8,295 bases of DNA, from NCBI GenBank assembly GCA_011052285.1, contig DRJH01000423.1:1-8295 (forward strand), given 5' to 3'. Position numbers and translations under genes: made by a program. Of the stretch, positions 1 to 6,517 are shown in pieces. A model generated the notes under the pieces. The model ran no database searches. It was not told where the DNA came from and was given only the letters and a program-made list of their open reading frames with translations. Origin of the DNA: Gammaproteobacteria bacterium. Lineage in GTDB: Bacteria > Pseudomonadota > Gammaproteobacteria > Arenicellales > DRJH01. How positions within the stretch are numbered: position 1 is the stretch's first letter; every line of letters starts with the position of its first letter.

Positions 1-123
1 TCATCTTTTGTCCCATTACGGCGTGTGTTCGTACTCGAATGCTCACATATGACCTATATGCTCACATTCTCCGTGCGAACATGCCTTGTACTGAAGCAGA
101 ATCTAAACACGCTGAATCGTTAC
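1..123 (-). mobile_element. MITE copy 1 (IS66-like ends), cut by the window edge
   Basis: Read on the minus strand this is the same element as those at 2405-2544 and 8013-8134. It starts GTAACGATTCAGCG and runs to CAAAAGATGA, where the window stops; by comparison with the other copies about 17 bases are missing, giving a full length near 140. It is about 94% identical to copy 2 over the shared part (7 differences in 123 by eye). It has the long form, with two copies of an internal 19-base unit. There is no transposase or convincing ORF, so it would be non-autonomous. Its terminal bases lie inside the end of accC: the element's GTAA gives the last base of the final CGG codon and the TAA stop. 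The 8 bases next to it, 124-131, are GCAAATCG on the minus strand and should recur beyond the window edge. The IS66 assignment is inferred from the GTAA tip and the 8-base duplications of the other copies. Confidence 0.85.
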
Positions 124-1463
124 CGATTTGCCAGCTTTTTTTCCAGATAATGGATATTCTGGCAGCCTTCACGAAACGCTTTATCGGCGATCACCTCTCG
201 ATGCAGCGGGATATTAGTGTGAATACCATCGACAACAATTTCGGTCAGGGCGCCTGACATTCTGGCAATCGCCTGATCCCGGTCATGCCCCCAAACCACC
301 ACTTTGGCAATCATGGAATCGTAATAAGGTGGCACAGAATAATTGGTATAAACATGCGAGTCGACACGCACCCCAGGTCCTCCGGGAGGATGAAACTGGG
401 TGATTTTTCCTGGCGAAGGCATGAATGTTACCGCATCTTCGGCATTGATGCGGCACTCAATGGCATGCCCCCTGAACTGGATATCCTGTTGTACAAAGCG
501 CAGCGGTTCGCCATTGGCGATTCGAATCTGCTGTTGAACGATGTCCACGCCGGTAATCATTTCGGTCACCGGGTGCTCAACCTGGACCCGGGTATTCATC
601 TCAATAAAATAAAATTCGCCATCCTGATACAAAAACTCAAAGGTACCCGCACCACGATAATCGACCGCTTTGCAGGCCTGCACACAGACAGCACCGATCT
701 TCTCACGTTGCCCGTCGCTAATACCGGGCGCCGGGGCCTCTTCCAGGACTTTTTGATGACGCCGTTGGGTGGAGCAGTCACGGTCACCCAAATGAATCAC
801 GTGGCCGAAGCAGTCTGCAATAATCTGAAATTCCACATGTCGGGGTCGTTCCAGATATTTTTCCATATAGACCCGGTCATTGTCGAATGCAGCCCCCGCC
901 TCACGTCGTGTCAGTGCAATACTATGCAACAAACTGGCTTCCGTATTAACAACCCGCATCCCTTTGCCACCACCGCCACCGGAAGCTTTTATAATAATTG
1001 GATAACCAATTTGCCGGGCGATCGCCAAATTGGCCTCAGGATCATTGCCCAGCAGACCATCGGAACCGGGCACGCAGGGAACACCGGCAGATTGCATGGC
1101 AGCAATGGCAGACACCTTGTCTCCCATCAAGCGCATACTTTGCGCGCTGGGGCCCACAAAAATGAAGCCACTGCGTTCCACCGTTTCAGCAAAATCTGCA
1201 TTTTCTGCCAGAAAACCATAACCCGGATGGATGGCCTCGGCATCGGTGACCTCAGCAGCAGCAATAATCGCGGGAACATTGAGGTAACTGTCAGCCGCCG
1301 CAGCCGGGCCGATGCAAACAGACTCATCGGCAAGCATGACATACAGAGCATCACGATCCGCCTCCGAGTGCAGCACTACCGTACGAATACCCAATTCACG
1401 GCAAGCCCGCTGAATACGTAGAGCGATCTCACCCCGATTGGCGATTACCAGTTTCTGGATCAT
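120..1463 (-). CDS. accC: Biotin carboxylase subunit of acetyl-CoA carboxylase
   Basis: The 447-residue cytoplasmic enzyme carboxylates the biotin on AccB using ATP and bicarbonate, the first half-reaction of malonyl-CoA formation for fatty-acid synthesis. The start MIQKLVIANRGEIA and the whole chain align without gaps to E. coli numbering: K116 and K159 (ATP), glycine-rich loop SGGGGGKGMR at 161-170, H209, K238, E276 and E288 (metal), N290, R292, E296 (bicarbonate activation) and R338 are all present, so it should be active. It begins 5 bases after the accB stop, with only a short AAGG upstream, so translation is probably coupled to accB. The C terminus, EKKLANR, is two residues shorter than the 449 of E. 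coli. The TAA stop and the third base of the last codon come from the inserted MITE, so the native tail has been replaced. The loss is likely a few residues and harmless. In related genomes prmA often follows; here the next gene is outside the window. Confidence 0.98.
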   Translation of the reverse strand: MIQKLVIANRGEIALRIQRACRELGIRTVVLHSEADRDALYVMLADESVCIGPAAAADSYLNVPAIIAAAEVTDAEAIHPGYGFLAENADFAETVERSGFIFVGPSAQSMRLMGDKVSAIAAMQSAGVPCVPGSDGLLGNDPEANLAIARQIGYPIIIKASGGGGGKGMRVVNTEASLLHSIALTRREAGAAFDNDRVYMEKYLERPRHVEFQIIADCFGHVIHLGDRDCSTQRRHQKVLEEAPAPGISDGQREKIGAVCVQACKAVDYRGAGTFEFLYQDGEFYFIEMNTRVQVEHPVTEMITGVDIVQQQIRIANGEPLRFVQQDIQFRGHAIECRINAEDAVTFMPSPGKITQFHPPGGPGVRVDSHVYTNYSVPPYYDSMIAKVVVWGHDRDQAIARMSGALTEIVVDGIHTNIPLHREVIADKAFREGCQNIHYLEKKLANR

Positions 1464-1468
1464 CAGCC

Positions 1469-1900
1469 TTACTCTATCAAGTACAACGTTTCACCGTATT
1501 CGACTGGATCACCATTTTGTTTCAAAATCGCTGCCACCGTTCCAGCCACAGTAGATTCAATCTGATTGAAAATCTTCATCGCCTCAATGACACAAAGGGT
1601 ATCACCTACGGCAACGGACGACCCTACTTTGACAAAGTCTGCACTTTCAGGGCTCGGTGCAGCGTAGTAAGTACCCACCATAGGCGAAACGACTTTTTCG
1701 CCACGCGGTTCCTCAGGAGAAACCGCTATGGGCAATTCTCCAGTCGCCCCGGCCATTACCGGAATCTGCACAGGCATCGTGGTCGCAATGCCCGGGTTAC
1801 GACTCAAGCGAACCGAGGACTCTCCCTCATGGATTTCCATCTCGGTCAGGCTCGACGTTTCGAGTAGTTCAATCAGCTTCTTGATCTTTCGAATATCCAT
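1469..1900 (-). CDS. accB: Biotin carboxyl carrier protein of acetyl-CoA carboxylase
   Basis: The 143-residue carrier holds the biotin that shuttles CO2 from AccC to the carboxyltransferase AccAD. The N-terminal part (1-35, MDIRKIKKLIELLE...) is the AccB helix that contacts biotin carboxylase. Residues 36-66 are a short Pro/Ala/Gly-containing linker. Residues 67-143 are the biotinyl domain with the thumb segment near APSPESA (81-87) and the biotinylation motif EAMKI, in which K109 is the attachment site for BirA. It is a little shorter than the 156 residues of E. coli AccB, mainly in the linker. It starts 15 bases after the aroQ stop; the likely ribosome site GAGGG overlaps the aroQ end and is 12 bases from the ATG. 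Its stop is 5 bases before accC, which fits AccB and AccC being made together. Confidence 0.97.
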   Translation of the reverse strand: MDIRKIKKLIELLETSSLTEMEIHEGESSVRLSRNPGIATTMPVQIPVMAGATGELPIAVSPEEPRGEKVVSPMVGTYYAAPSPESADFVKVGSSVAVGDTLCVIEAMKIFNQIESTVAGTVAAILKQNGDPVEYGETLYLIE

Positions 1901-1915
1901 CTTTGGATCAATCCC

Positions 1916-2353
1916 TCAGGTAAGTTGTTCCATGGCTGCTGTCAGGGCCAGTGCATAACCTCTGGCACCTAAACCACTGATAACACCACAGGCAATATCG
2001 GAAAAATACGAGTGCCGCCGAAATGCCTCTCTGGCGTAAATATTGGACAAATGCACCTCTATAAAAGGAATGTTCGTGGCTGCCAAGGCATCCCGTAAGG
2101 CCACACTGGTATGGGTAAAAGCCGCGGGATTAAAGATAATGAAGGCCACGTCCTCATCCCAGGCACGATGAATGGCTTCCAACAGGCCATGTTCAGCATT
2201 ACTTTGCATAACTTGCAACTCGTGCCCCGCTGCCACAGCCTTTTCGACTAAAGCCGTGTTGATTGCCTCCAATGTGGTACTGCCATAGTGCTGCGGTTCG
2301 CGGCGACCCAGCAAATTCAGATTCGGACCATGCAGCAACAGGATTTTAGCCAT
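1916..2353 (-). CDS. aroQ: Type II 3-dehydroquinate dehydratase
   Basis: The 145-residue enzyme removes water from 3-dehydroquinate to give 3-dehydroshikimate, step three of the shikimate pathway to aromatic amino acids. Type II enzymes are small flavodoxin-like proteins that form dodecamers. Family signatures are all visible: HGPNLNLLGRREP at 8-20, catalytic Y23 and R18 in the flexible lid loop, N75 in FNPAAFTHTS, E99 and the catalytic base H101 in IEVHLSN, and R112 near FRRHSYFSD. The length is usual. It is the first gene of the aroQ-accB-accC operon, an arrangement common in gammaproteobacteria. The ATG start is supported by the family N terminus MAKILLLHGPNL; only a weak AGGG lies upstream. 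The 51 bases between the start and the upstream MITE hold a 17-base tandem repeat and no clear promoter. Confidence 0.97.
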   Translation of the reverse strand: MAKILLLHGPNLNLLGRREPQHYGSTTLEAINTALVEKAVAAGHELQVMQSNAEHGLLEAIHRAWDEDVAFIIFNPAAFTHTSVALRDALAATNIPFIEVHLSNIYAREAFRRHSYFSDIACGVISGLGARGYALALTAAMEQLT

Positions 2354-2363
2354 TGTCGTTTAC

Positions 2364-2397
2364 CCTGTGATTAGAAATAGCCTGTGATTAGAGATAA
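2364..2397. repeat. 17-base tandem repeat upstream of aroQ
   Basis: Two copies of the unit CCTGTGATTAGAAATAG (plus strand), at 2364-2380 and 2381-2397, match at 15 of 17 positions, with the first 12 bases identical. They fill most of the gap between the aroQ start at 2353 and the MITE at 2405. The position suggests either a paired binding site for a regulator or a simple slippage duplication in the leader. Nothing in the sequence decides between these. Each unit is not itself palindromic. Confidence 0.6.
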
Positions 2398-2404
2398 ATC
2401 GGAA

Positions 2405-2544
2405 GTAACGTTTCAGCGTGTTTAGATTTTGGTTCAGTACCAGGCATTTTCGCACGGAGAATGTGAACATATAGGTCCTATGTGAGCATTCGAGTACGAA
2501 CACACGCCGTAATGGGACAAAAGATGAATGCGCTGAATAGTTAC
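2405..2544 (+). mobile_element. MITE copy 2 (IS66-like ends), complete, long form
   Basis: This is a complete 140-base element starting GTAACGTTTCAGCG and ending CGCTGAATAGTTAC. The terminal inverted repeats are imperfect here, with one change in each arm from the consensus GTAACGATTCAGCG. It is flanked by AATCGGAA (2397-2404) and GATCGGAA (2545-2552), an 8-base direct repeat matching at 7 of 8. That is the target duplication size known for IS66-family elements, which also end in GTAA. Inside are two copies of a 19-base unit (ATGTGAACAT... and ATGTGAGCAT...) with a small hairpin ATAGG-T-CCTAT between. It has no transposase. It is inverted relative to copy 1, so the two copies bracket aroQ-accB-accC. 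It ends 51 bases before the aroQ start codon, so it probably separated that operon from its original upstream DNA. Confidence 0.92.
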
Positions 2545-2613
2545 GATCGGAACAAGTTTATGCCAGTTCAGCCTGGACGGTTCAGCTTGGGCCAGCCCAG
2601 CAACTGCAATCAT
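2434..2613 (-). other. Possible small ORF with strong ribosome site, running into MITE copy 2
   Basis: An ATG at 2613 is preceded by AGGAGGT (plus-strand complement at 2622-2628) with 8 bases between, the best ribosome-binding site in the window. It opens 59 codons, starting MIAVAGLAQAEPSRLNWHKL. The first 20 or so codons are outside the MITE; the rest is read through the MITE and ends within it at 2434. If a small gene existed here, its 3' part was replaced by the insertion. I recognise no family. The reading frame could equally be chance, since the sequence between the MITE and azlD is short and no promoter is clear. It is listed only because of the ribosome site. Confidence 0.2.
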
Positions 2614-2701
2614 TTCAGGATACCTCCTGTTAGCCACATTTTAACACCAATTTCTTGTTAGTTAGCGACCTTTACAGTAGGCATCTGGCCCCATGTGAGA
2701 T

Positions 2702-2749
2702 CTAGGAGGCTGTCCGAGAATAGCGAGCCTACTGCGGACAGCCTCCTAG
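2702..2749. repeat. 48-base palindrome with 15-base perfect arms at the end of azlD
   Basis: The arms CTAGGAGGCTGTCCG (2702-2716) and CGGACAGCCTCCTAG (2735-2749) are perfect complements around an 18-base loop. The outermost CTAG on each side can also be read as a 4-base target duplication around a 40-base element with 11-base inverted ends GAGGCTGTCCG; CTAG-like duplications are known for IS5-group elements. The azlD stop codon TAG lies in the right-hand CTAG. In RNA this would form a strong hairpin just at the end of azlCD. No T-run follows on the minus strand, so it is not a classic intrinsic terminator, but it could protect the 3' end or stop transcription in part. The mobile-element reading is inference. 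Confidence 0.7.
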
Positions 2750-3084
2750 CGCAGCACTAACAGTAAGGCAGCGTAACCGACAATTCCTGCAAAAACACTC
2801 AGGCCAGTGTTGCGCCAACGCCACCAACTTCCCGCTGTAATAACCAGCCCGACCAGGGTACTTAGCAGGCTACGGGCTGTAGAAATCATTGCCGAATCAA
2901 GAGAAACGACCAGCAAAGCCGCGATAATTGCCGGACTCACGTGCTCCAGATATGCTTTGAACCTGCCGGAACGCCACTTAGAAACTGCCACTTTCCGGGC
3001 TATATAAAATGGCAGGTAGCGGGTCAAATAGGTGCCGGCTGCAACCACTAGAACCAACCACAAAAATACTGTTTCTGAACTCAT
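2746..3084 (-). CDS. azlD: AzlD-family branched-chain amino-acid transport subunit
   Basis: This 112-residue integral membrane protein is the small partner of AzlC; the related YgaZ-YgaH pair of E. coli exports valine. Substrate here is inferred from the family only. The start MSSETVFLWLVLV is chosen over a non-ATG start 27 bases upstream because that would overlap azlC and add a non-family tail. It lies 4 bases after the azlC stop, so translation is probably coupled; no ribosome site is seen. Four hydrophobic segments are visible at about 5-25, 48-66, 72-87 and 95-111. The family motif TYLTRYLPF is at 18-26 and YLEHVSPAIIAALL at 45-58. The stop TAG is within the arm of the palindrome at 2702-2749. 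Confidence 0.9.
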   Translation of the reverse strand: MSSETVFLWLVLVVAAGTYLTRYLPFYIARKVAVSKWRSGRFKAYLEHVSPAIIAALLVVSLDSAMISTARSLLSTLVGLVITAGSWWRWRNTGLSVFAGIVGYAALLLVLR

Positions 3085-3088
3085 GCCA

Positions 3089-3784
3089 TCAATGCCACAA
3101 TAAACCGACAAGAGGCGCTACCAATGCTGCAACGAAGATACCGGTTGCGCTCATCCCAAGGTACTGAAATCCGGCAGTCAGCAATAATGCGGCCAGCACT
3201 GTACGTAGTGTTGGGCCTTTGCAGGCCGGTAACAACAAGGCAAAAAATAACGCCGGCAAAGCGAAGGCCAGCGCCGGTTGTAACAGACCGAGCTGCTGCG
3301 CCAGCCAATTTCCACCTGCACTACCAAGCCAGGTGCCGGATACCCAGCTGGTATAAGCTGCGACCTCCAGGCCCAGCAACCACCAAAACCGCCGGTGTGC
3401 TGCTATATTCTGCAGCCTGGCTTGTGCAGTGGCAAACACCTCGTCAGTCAAACCGAAAGCAACCAGCAGATGATCCCTGGTTGATAAAGTAGATAACTGC
3501 GGTGACAGATTGGTACCATATAACAGATGCCGCAGATTCAATCCCAACGTAATCAGTGCTGCTCCCAGTAACGATACTCCACTGCCCAGAAACGAAATCA
3601 AAACGAATTGGCTGGCCCCGGCAAATACCAACACCGAAACTAAAAGCGTCTGCCATACTGACAGTCCGGCAGCTGATGCGGCGATACCAAACGCAACCGC
3701 CACGGGATAATATCCAGCAATAATCGGCAGCCCGCTCTGCAGGCCACTGGCAAATACACGCCCGGGGCTTGATTGCAAATTCAT
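3089..3784 (-). CDS. azlC: AzlC-family branched-chain amino-acid permease
   Basis: This 231-residue inner-membrane protein is the large subunit of the AzlCD/YgaZH type exporter of branched-chain amino acids. Family features in order are: a short cytoplasmic N terminus, GLPIIAGYYPVAVAFGIAA (18-36), the FAGASQF motif (54-60), NLRHLLYG (83-90), FGLTDEVFA (110-118) and several C-terminal hydrophobic helices ending at LLWH. The ATG at 3784 is preferred because the alternative TTG at 3859 adds 25 residues unlike the family; neither has a good ribosome site. It is followed after 4 bases by azlD. The 175 bases between it and the upstream HNH gene hold its likely promoter, but I see no convincing -35/-10 pair and no terminator hairpin. 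Direction of transport and exact substrate are not shown by sequence. Confidence 0.93.
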   Translation of the reverse strand: MNLQSSPGRVFASGLQSGLPIIAGYYPVAVAFGIAASAAGLSVWQTLLVSVLVFAGASQFVLISFLGSGVSLLGAALITLGLNLRHLLYGTNLSPQLSTLSTRDHLLVAFGLTDEVFATAQARLQNIAAHRRFWWLLGLEVAAYTSWVSGTWLGSAGGNWLAQQLGLLQPALAFALPALFFALLLPACKGPTLRTVLAALLLTAGFQYLGMSATGIFVAALVAPLVGLLWH

Positions 3785-3959
3785 GTCAGCAAATATTGGC
3801 GGACTACATAAGAACTCGAAATTCTGCACATTACTACGGAACCATAAATACAAGGGCAACCCGCTGCAACAGATTAATCACTGCCATATCTTGGCCTTTT
3901 TTCTACCTGCAATGTTGAGAACAAGCCACCGTTGTAATCCGCCCATGCACCTAAGTGGG

Positions 3960-4343
3960 TCAGTCACGAGGATTCTTCAATAGTGATTCAAGTCCCGCAA
4001 AAGGTCGGGTCGAAACCGCTGTCCGCTCTGTATCATCAATATCAGCGTAGCCATATCGGTACTGTTCCTCCTGCCGGGTATGCTCATTGTCGTGGCAATA
4101 CAGACATAACAGCTCCCAGTTACTGCCATCGGGCGGGTTGTTATCATGATCGTGATCTCGATGGTGGACTGTCAGCTCATGCACAGACTCACGATCAAAC
4201 TCACGAGAGCAGCGTCCACAAATCCAGGGATAGCGCGCTAAGGCCCGCTCACGGTAGCCGGCCATACGCTGATCTCTCCCATTTCGAGCCTTGGCCACCA
4301 CCGTATCCAGCCGTTTGCTGCGCAGTTGCTCTTTGTCTTTCAT
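3960..4343 (-). CDS. yajD: YajD-like HNH nuclease family protein
   Basis: This 127-residue protein closely resembles E. coli YajD as I remember it, especially across YPWICGRCSREF, LTVHHRDHDHDNNP and DGSNWELLCLYCHDNEH. C42/C45 and C80/C83 form a likely structural zinc site. H60/H61, D63/H64, N75 and H84 or H88 make up the HNH metal-binding core. HNH folds usually cut or nick nucleic acid, but the substrate of YajD is not known to me, so function is left open. The N-terminal 30 residues are basic (KDKEQLRSKRLDTVVAKARNGR). It starts 10 bases after the kinase stop. The ribosome site AAGGAG, 5 bases before its ATG, overlaps the kinase TGA, so it is co-translated with the kinase. No terminator is visible after it. 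Confidence 0.9.
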   Translation of the reverse strand: MKDKEQLRSKRLDTVVAKARNGRDQRMAGYRERALARYPWICGRCSREFDRESVHELTVHHRDHDHDNNPPDGSNWELLCLYCHDNEHTRQEEQYRYGYADIDDTERTAVSTRPFAGLESLLKNPRD

Positions 4344-4353
4344 AACGACTCCT

Positions 4354-6339
4354 TCATCTTTCTGTTGGAGGCTCCATCACTGGCTTGCTACGCCTCTGAG
4401 CGGCAACGAAGGCACGTTCCCACGCGGTTACAGTCGTATGCGAGCGCGAGCGTCGGCCGATTTTTGACAAGGCGCTACGGGTGCCCCACAGTATAGCCCG
4501 AGCCAATGAGCTTTCCACCCCGGTTGCGGTTCGAAACATCCAGCTCAGGACCCGGTACGCCGGCACAACCTCTGCCGCTGCGGCTTTCTTCATCCACATT
4601 GCGGCTTGAGAAGAATTTTTGCGACTGCTGAACAGCAGTCCCATCGCCAGATTATACTGAGACTGATGATTCCCGGCTTTCGCAGCCTTGCCGAGCCATA
4701 AAAGGGCTGCATTAACATCATACTGTACACCTTTGCCATTAGCATACATCATCCCGGTCATGGCCATAGCCCGCTGATGGCCCATTTTTGCGGCTTTGAG
4801 ATACCCTATAAATGCCGCTTTGTCGTCAGACTTTCCTGGATGGCGATCGAATTTCACAGCCCGGTCGAATAACCGGTTACGTTGCCGGACAGCTTGTGCT
4901 TGTTGCCCCAACTTAATCAACATAGTATTTTGTCCATCCGCCTGCAAACCCTGTTGGACTGTTCTTTGTACCGCCTCATATTGCCGGTCCACAAACTGCA
5001 GTCTGGCACGTTTGAGCAGGCTCATTGCCAAAATTCTGCGCTGCTCAGTAATGTCTTTGTTCTCAAGTTTCAGTTCTCTAATAATACGTAATGTATTCAG
5101 TGCATTATCACCAACAGGGCCACTCAGCCTGGAACCATATATCTGCGCTTTCAATGTCGTCATCAAGGCTTCTCGTGTCACTCGCTGCTGTTGTGTGAAC
5201 ACTAGTGGCCGTGGTCGCAACGGGGATGAAACGGAAGGCCTGGCAAGCGGCTTGGTCGTTGTCGAAATCGTGTCAACAAATGCATCCTGCTCTTCGCTAG
5301 CGGCCAATGGCCAATCCAGACGTTGCGCATCATAGTCATTGCTGTTTGCCCCAATGCCAGGAATGGACAGGGCCGGTAGTGGTGGATCAAGCAGTTGCAA
5401 GCCGGGGTATCCGGCAATAACCACCAGTAAGATACCAACAACCAACCAACGCAAGCCGAGGTTTCTTTCAGTAAGCGCTGCCACGTCTATAGACCTGCCC
5501 GCAGGCGGATAAGCCAACAACTGTGGCCGATCCGTTGCCACCGCGATAAAATCAAGCAACATCTGGCAATCCGGGACACGATTTTCCGGTTCCTTGGCCA
5601 ACATGACATTCAATAGAGGCTGATAGGGCTGCAACGACCTTGGCAGCAGTGGTATCGGGTCGTGAACCTGGGCATACAATACCGCCAGACTACTTTCACC
5701 ATCATAGGGCGGGCTTCCCGAGAGCATCTCATACAACATGATACCAAGCGCATAGATATCGGAACGACTGTCACAGGTGCCACCACCGATCTGCTCCGGG
5801 CTCATATAGCGGGGTGTTCCCGCCATCGCATCTATTCGAGTCAATTGGGTGGCATCCGCACCGATGGTCTTGGCAATACCAAAATCCGTTAAAATGGCAG
5901 CCCCATCCTGGCGAAACAGGACATTTTCCGGTTTCACATCACGATGCACAATATTCTGGCCGTGCGCATACGCCAATGCACTGGCCAATTGCCGAATCAC
6001 ATCCAGGGCGTTTACCGGATCCATGGCCGCCGCCAGATGTTGTTTAAGACTACCGCCCGGAATCCATTCCATGGCAATATACGGCTGTTCATCGGTGATA
6101 CCGACGTCATAAATTGCCACGATATGTGGGTGAGCAAGACGACCGACAATCCGTCCTTCACGCAAAAAACGCTCCCTGAAGCTACGCTCCACCCCAAGCC
6201 CTGACGCCATGACCTTGAGCGCAACTCGACGATGTAGTGATCGCTGAGTGGCCAGATAGACAGTCGCCATCGCTCCTCGACCTAACACCCGCTCCAGCTG
6301 ATACCCGGGAATACTGGCTGTTGATAATAGCGTCGTCAT
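4354..6339 (-). CDS. Membrane-anchored Ser/Thr protein kinase with C-terminal Sel1 repeats
   Basis: This is a 661-residue Hanks-type kinase. The kinase domain spans about 13-270: glycine loop GRGAMATVYLA (20-30), catalytic K42, HRDVKPEN with D134 and N139 (132-139), DFG 152-154, an activation loop with several Ser/Thr, and GTPRYMSPEQ (174-183). All key residues are present, so it should be active and, being an RD kinase, may be switched on by loop phosphorylation. One membrane helix lies near 297-316. After it come a Pro/Ser/Thr linker (about 317-385), a helical region (385-500) and two to three degenerate Sel1-like repeats (about 505-620). With the kinase in the cytoplasm, the Sel1 part would be periplasmic, where it may bind a protein or cell-wall-related ligand (inference). 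AAGGAG is 16 bases upstream of the ATG, unusually far. It may instead serve a four-codon leader starting GTG at 6350 whose TGA overlaps this ATG. Confidence 0.95.
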   Translation of the reverse strand: MTTLLSTASIPGYQLERVLGRGAMATVYLATQRSLHRRVALKVMASGLGVERSFRERFLREGRIVGRLAHPHIVAIYDVGITDEQPYIAMEWIPGGSLKQHLAAAMDPVNALDVIRQLASALAYAHGQNIVHRDVKPENVLFRQDGAAILTDFGIAKTIGADATQLTRIDAMAGTPRYMSPEQIGGGTCDSRSDIYALGIMLYEMLSGSPPYDGESSLAVLYAQVHDPIPLLPRSLQPYQPLLNVMLAKEPENRVPDCQMLLDFIAVATDRPQLLAYPPAGRSIDVAALTERNLGLRWLVVGILLVVIAGYPGLQLLDPPLPALSIPGIGANSNDYDAQRLDWPLAASEEQDAFVDTISTTTKPLARPSVSSPLRPRPLVFTQQQRVTREALMTTLKAQIYGSRLSGPVGDNALNTLRIIRELKLENKDITEQRRILAMSLLKRARLQFVDRQYEAVQRTVQQGLQADGQNTMLIKLGQQAQAVRQRNRLFDRAVKFDRHPGKSDDKAAFIGYLKAAKMGHQRAMAMTGMMYANGKGVQYDVNAALLWLGKAAKAGNHQSQYNLAMGLLFSSRKNSSQAAMWMKKAAAAEVVPAYRVLSWMFRTATGVESSLARAILWGTRSALSKIGRRSRSHTTVTAWERAFVAAQRRSKPVMEPPTER

Positions 6340-6350
6340 AATGGCAACAC
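6336..6350 (-). other. Possible four-codon leader overlapping the kinase start
   Basis: On the minus strand, GTG TTG CCA TTA TGA begins 5 bases after the ribosome-like AAGGAG (complement at 6356-6361). Its TGA overlaps the kinase ATG as ATGA. The kinase itself has no other ribosome site, as the AAGGAG is 16 bases from its ATG. A terminating ribosome could re-start on the kinase. The layout is seen; the translation is inferred, and such short frames arise easily by chance. Confidence 0.25.
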
Positions 6351-6358
6351 GGCGGCTC

Positions 6359-6370
6359 CTTCAGCTGAAG
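6359..6370. promoter_or_regulatory. 12-base perfect palindrome CTTCAGCTGAAG upstream of the kinase
   Basis: CTTCAGCTGAAG is self-complementary over its whole length and overlaps the AAGGAG ribosome-like site of the kinase leader. It could be a dimeric regulator site, or pair between RNA copies, but no family site is recognised. A palindrome of this length can occur by chance. Confidence 0.3.
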
Positions 6371-6517
6371 ATTGACCCATGTCATGGCATCCTGATGGGT
6401 TTTGTACTATCCTGTGCCCTCGAATCGGCACTTCCAGCCCAGCAGCCGCCTTTTTCGGGTGAACTGCTCAAGTCGCCGGGTCGGTAATGGCATTCATAGC
6501 AGCCTTGGCCCACAAAA

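Noticed and set aside
285..1421. Plus-strand open frame of 378 codons opposite accC
   Set aside because: It lies wholly antisense to a gene with all biotin carboxylase residues; the translation has no recognisable domain and no ribosome site.
3785..3859. Longer azlC with 25 extra N-terminal residues
   Set aside because: It requires a TTG start without a ribosome site and adds residues unlike AzlC proteins; the ATG at 3784 fits the family.
4796..5335. Plus-strand open frame of 179 codons opposite the kinase
   Set aside because: Antisense to the linker and helical region of the kinase; composition is Cys/Ser/Arg-rich as expected of a shadow frame.
6375..6400. ACCCAT...ATGGGT inverted repeat upstream of the kinase
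   Set aside because: Only 6-base arms with a 14-base spacer; too weak to call an operator or terminator.
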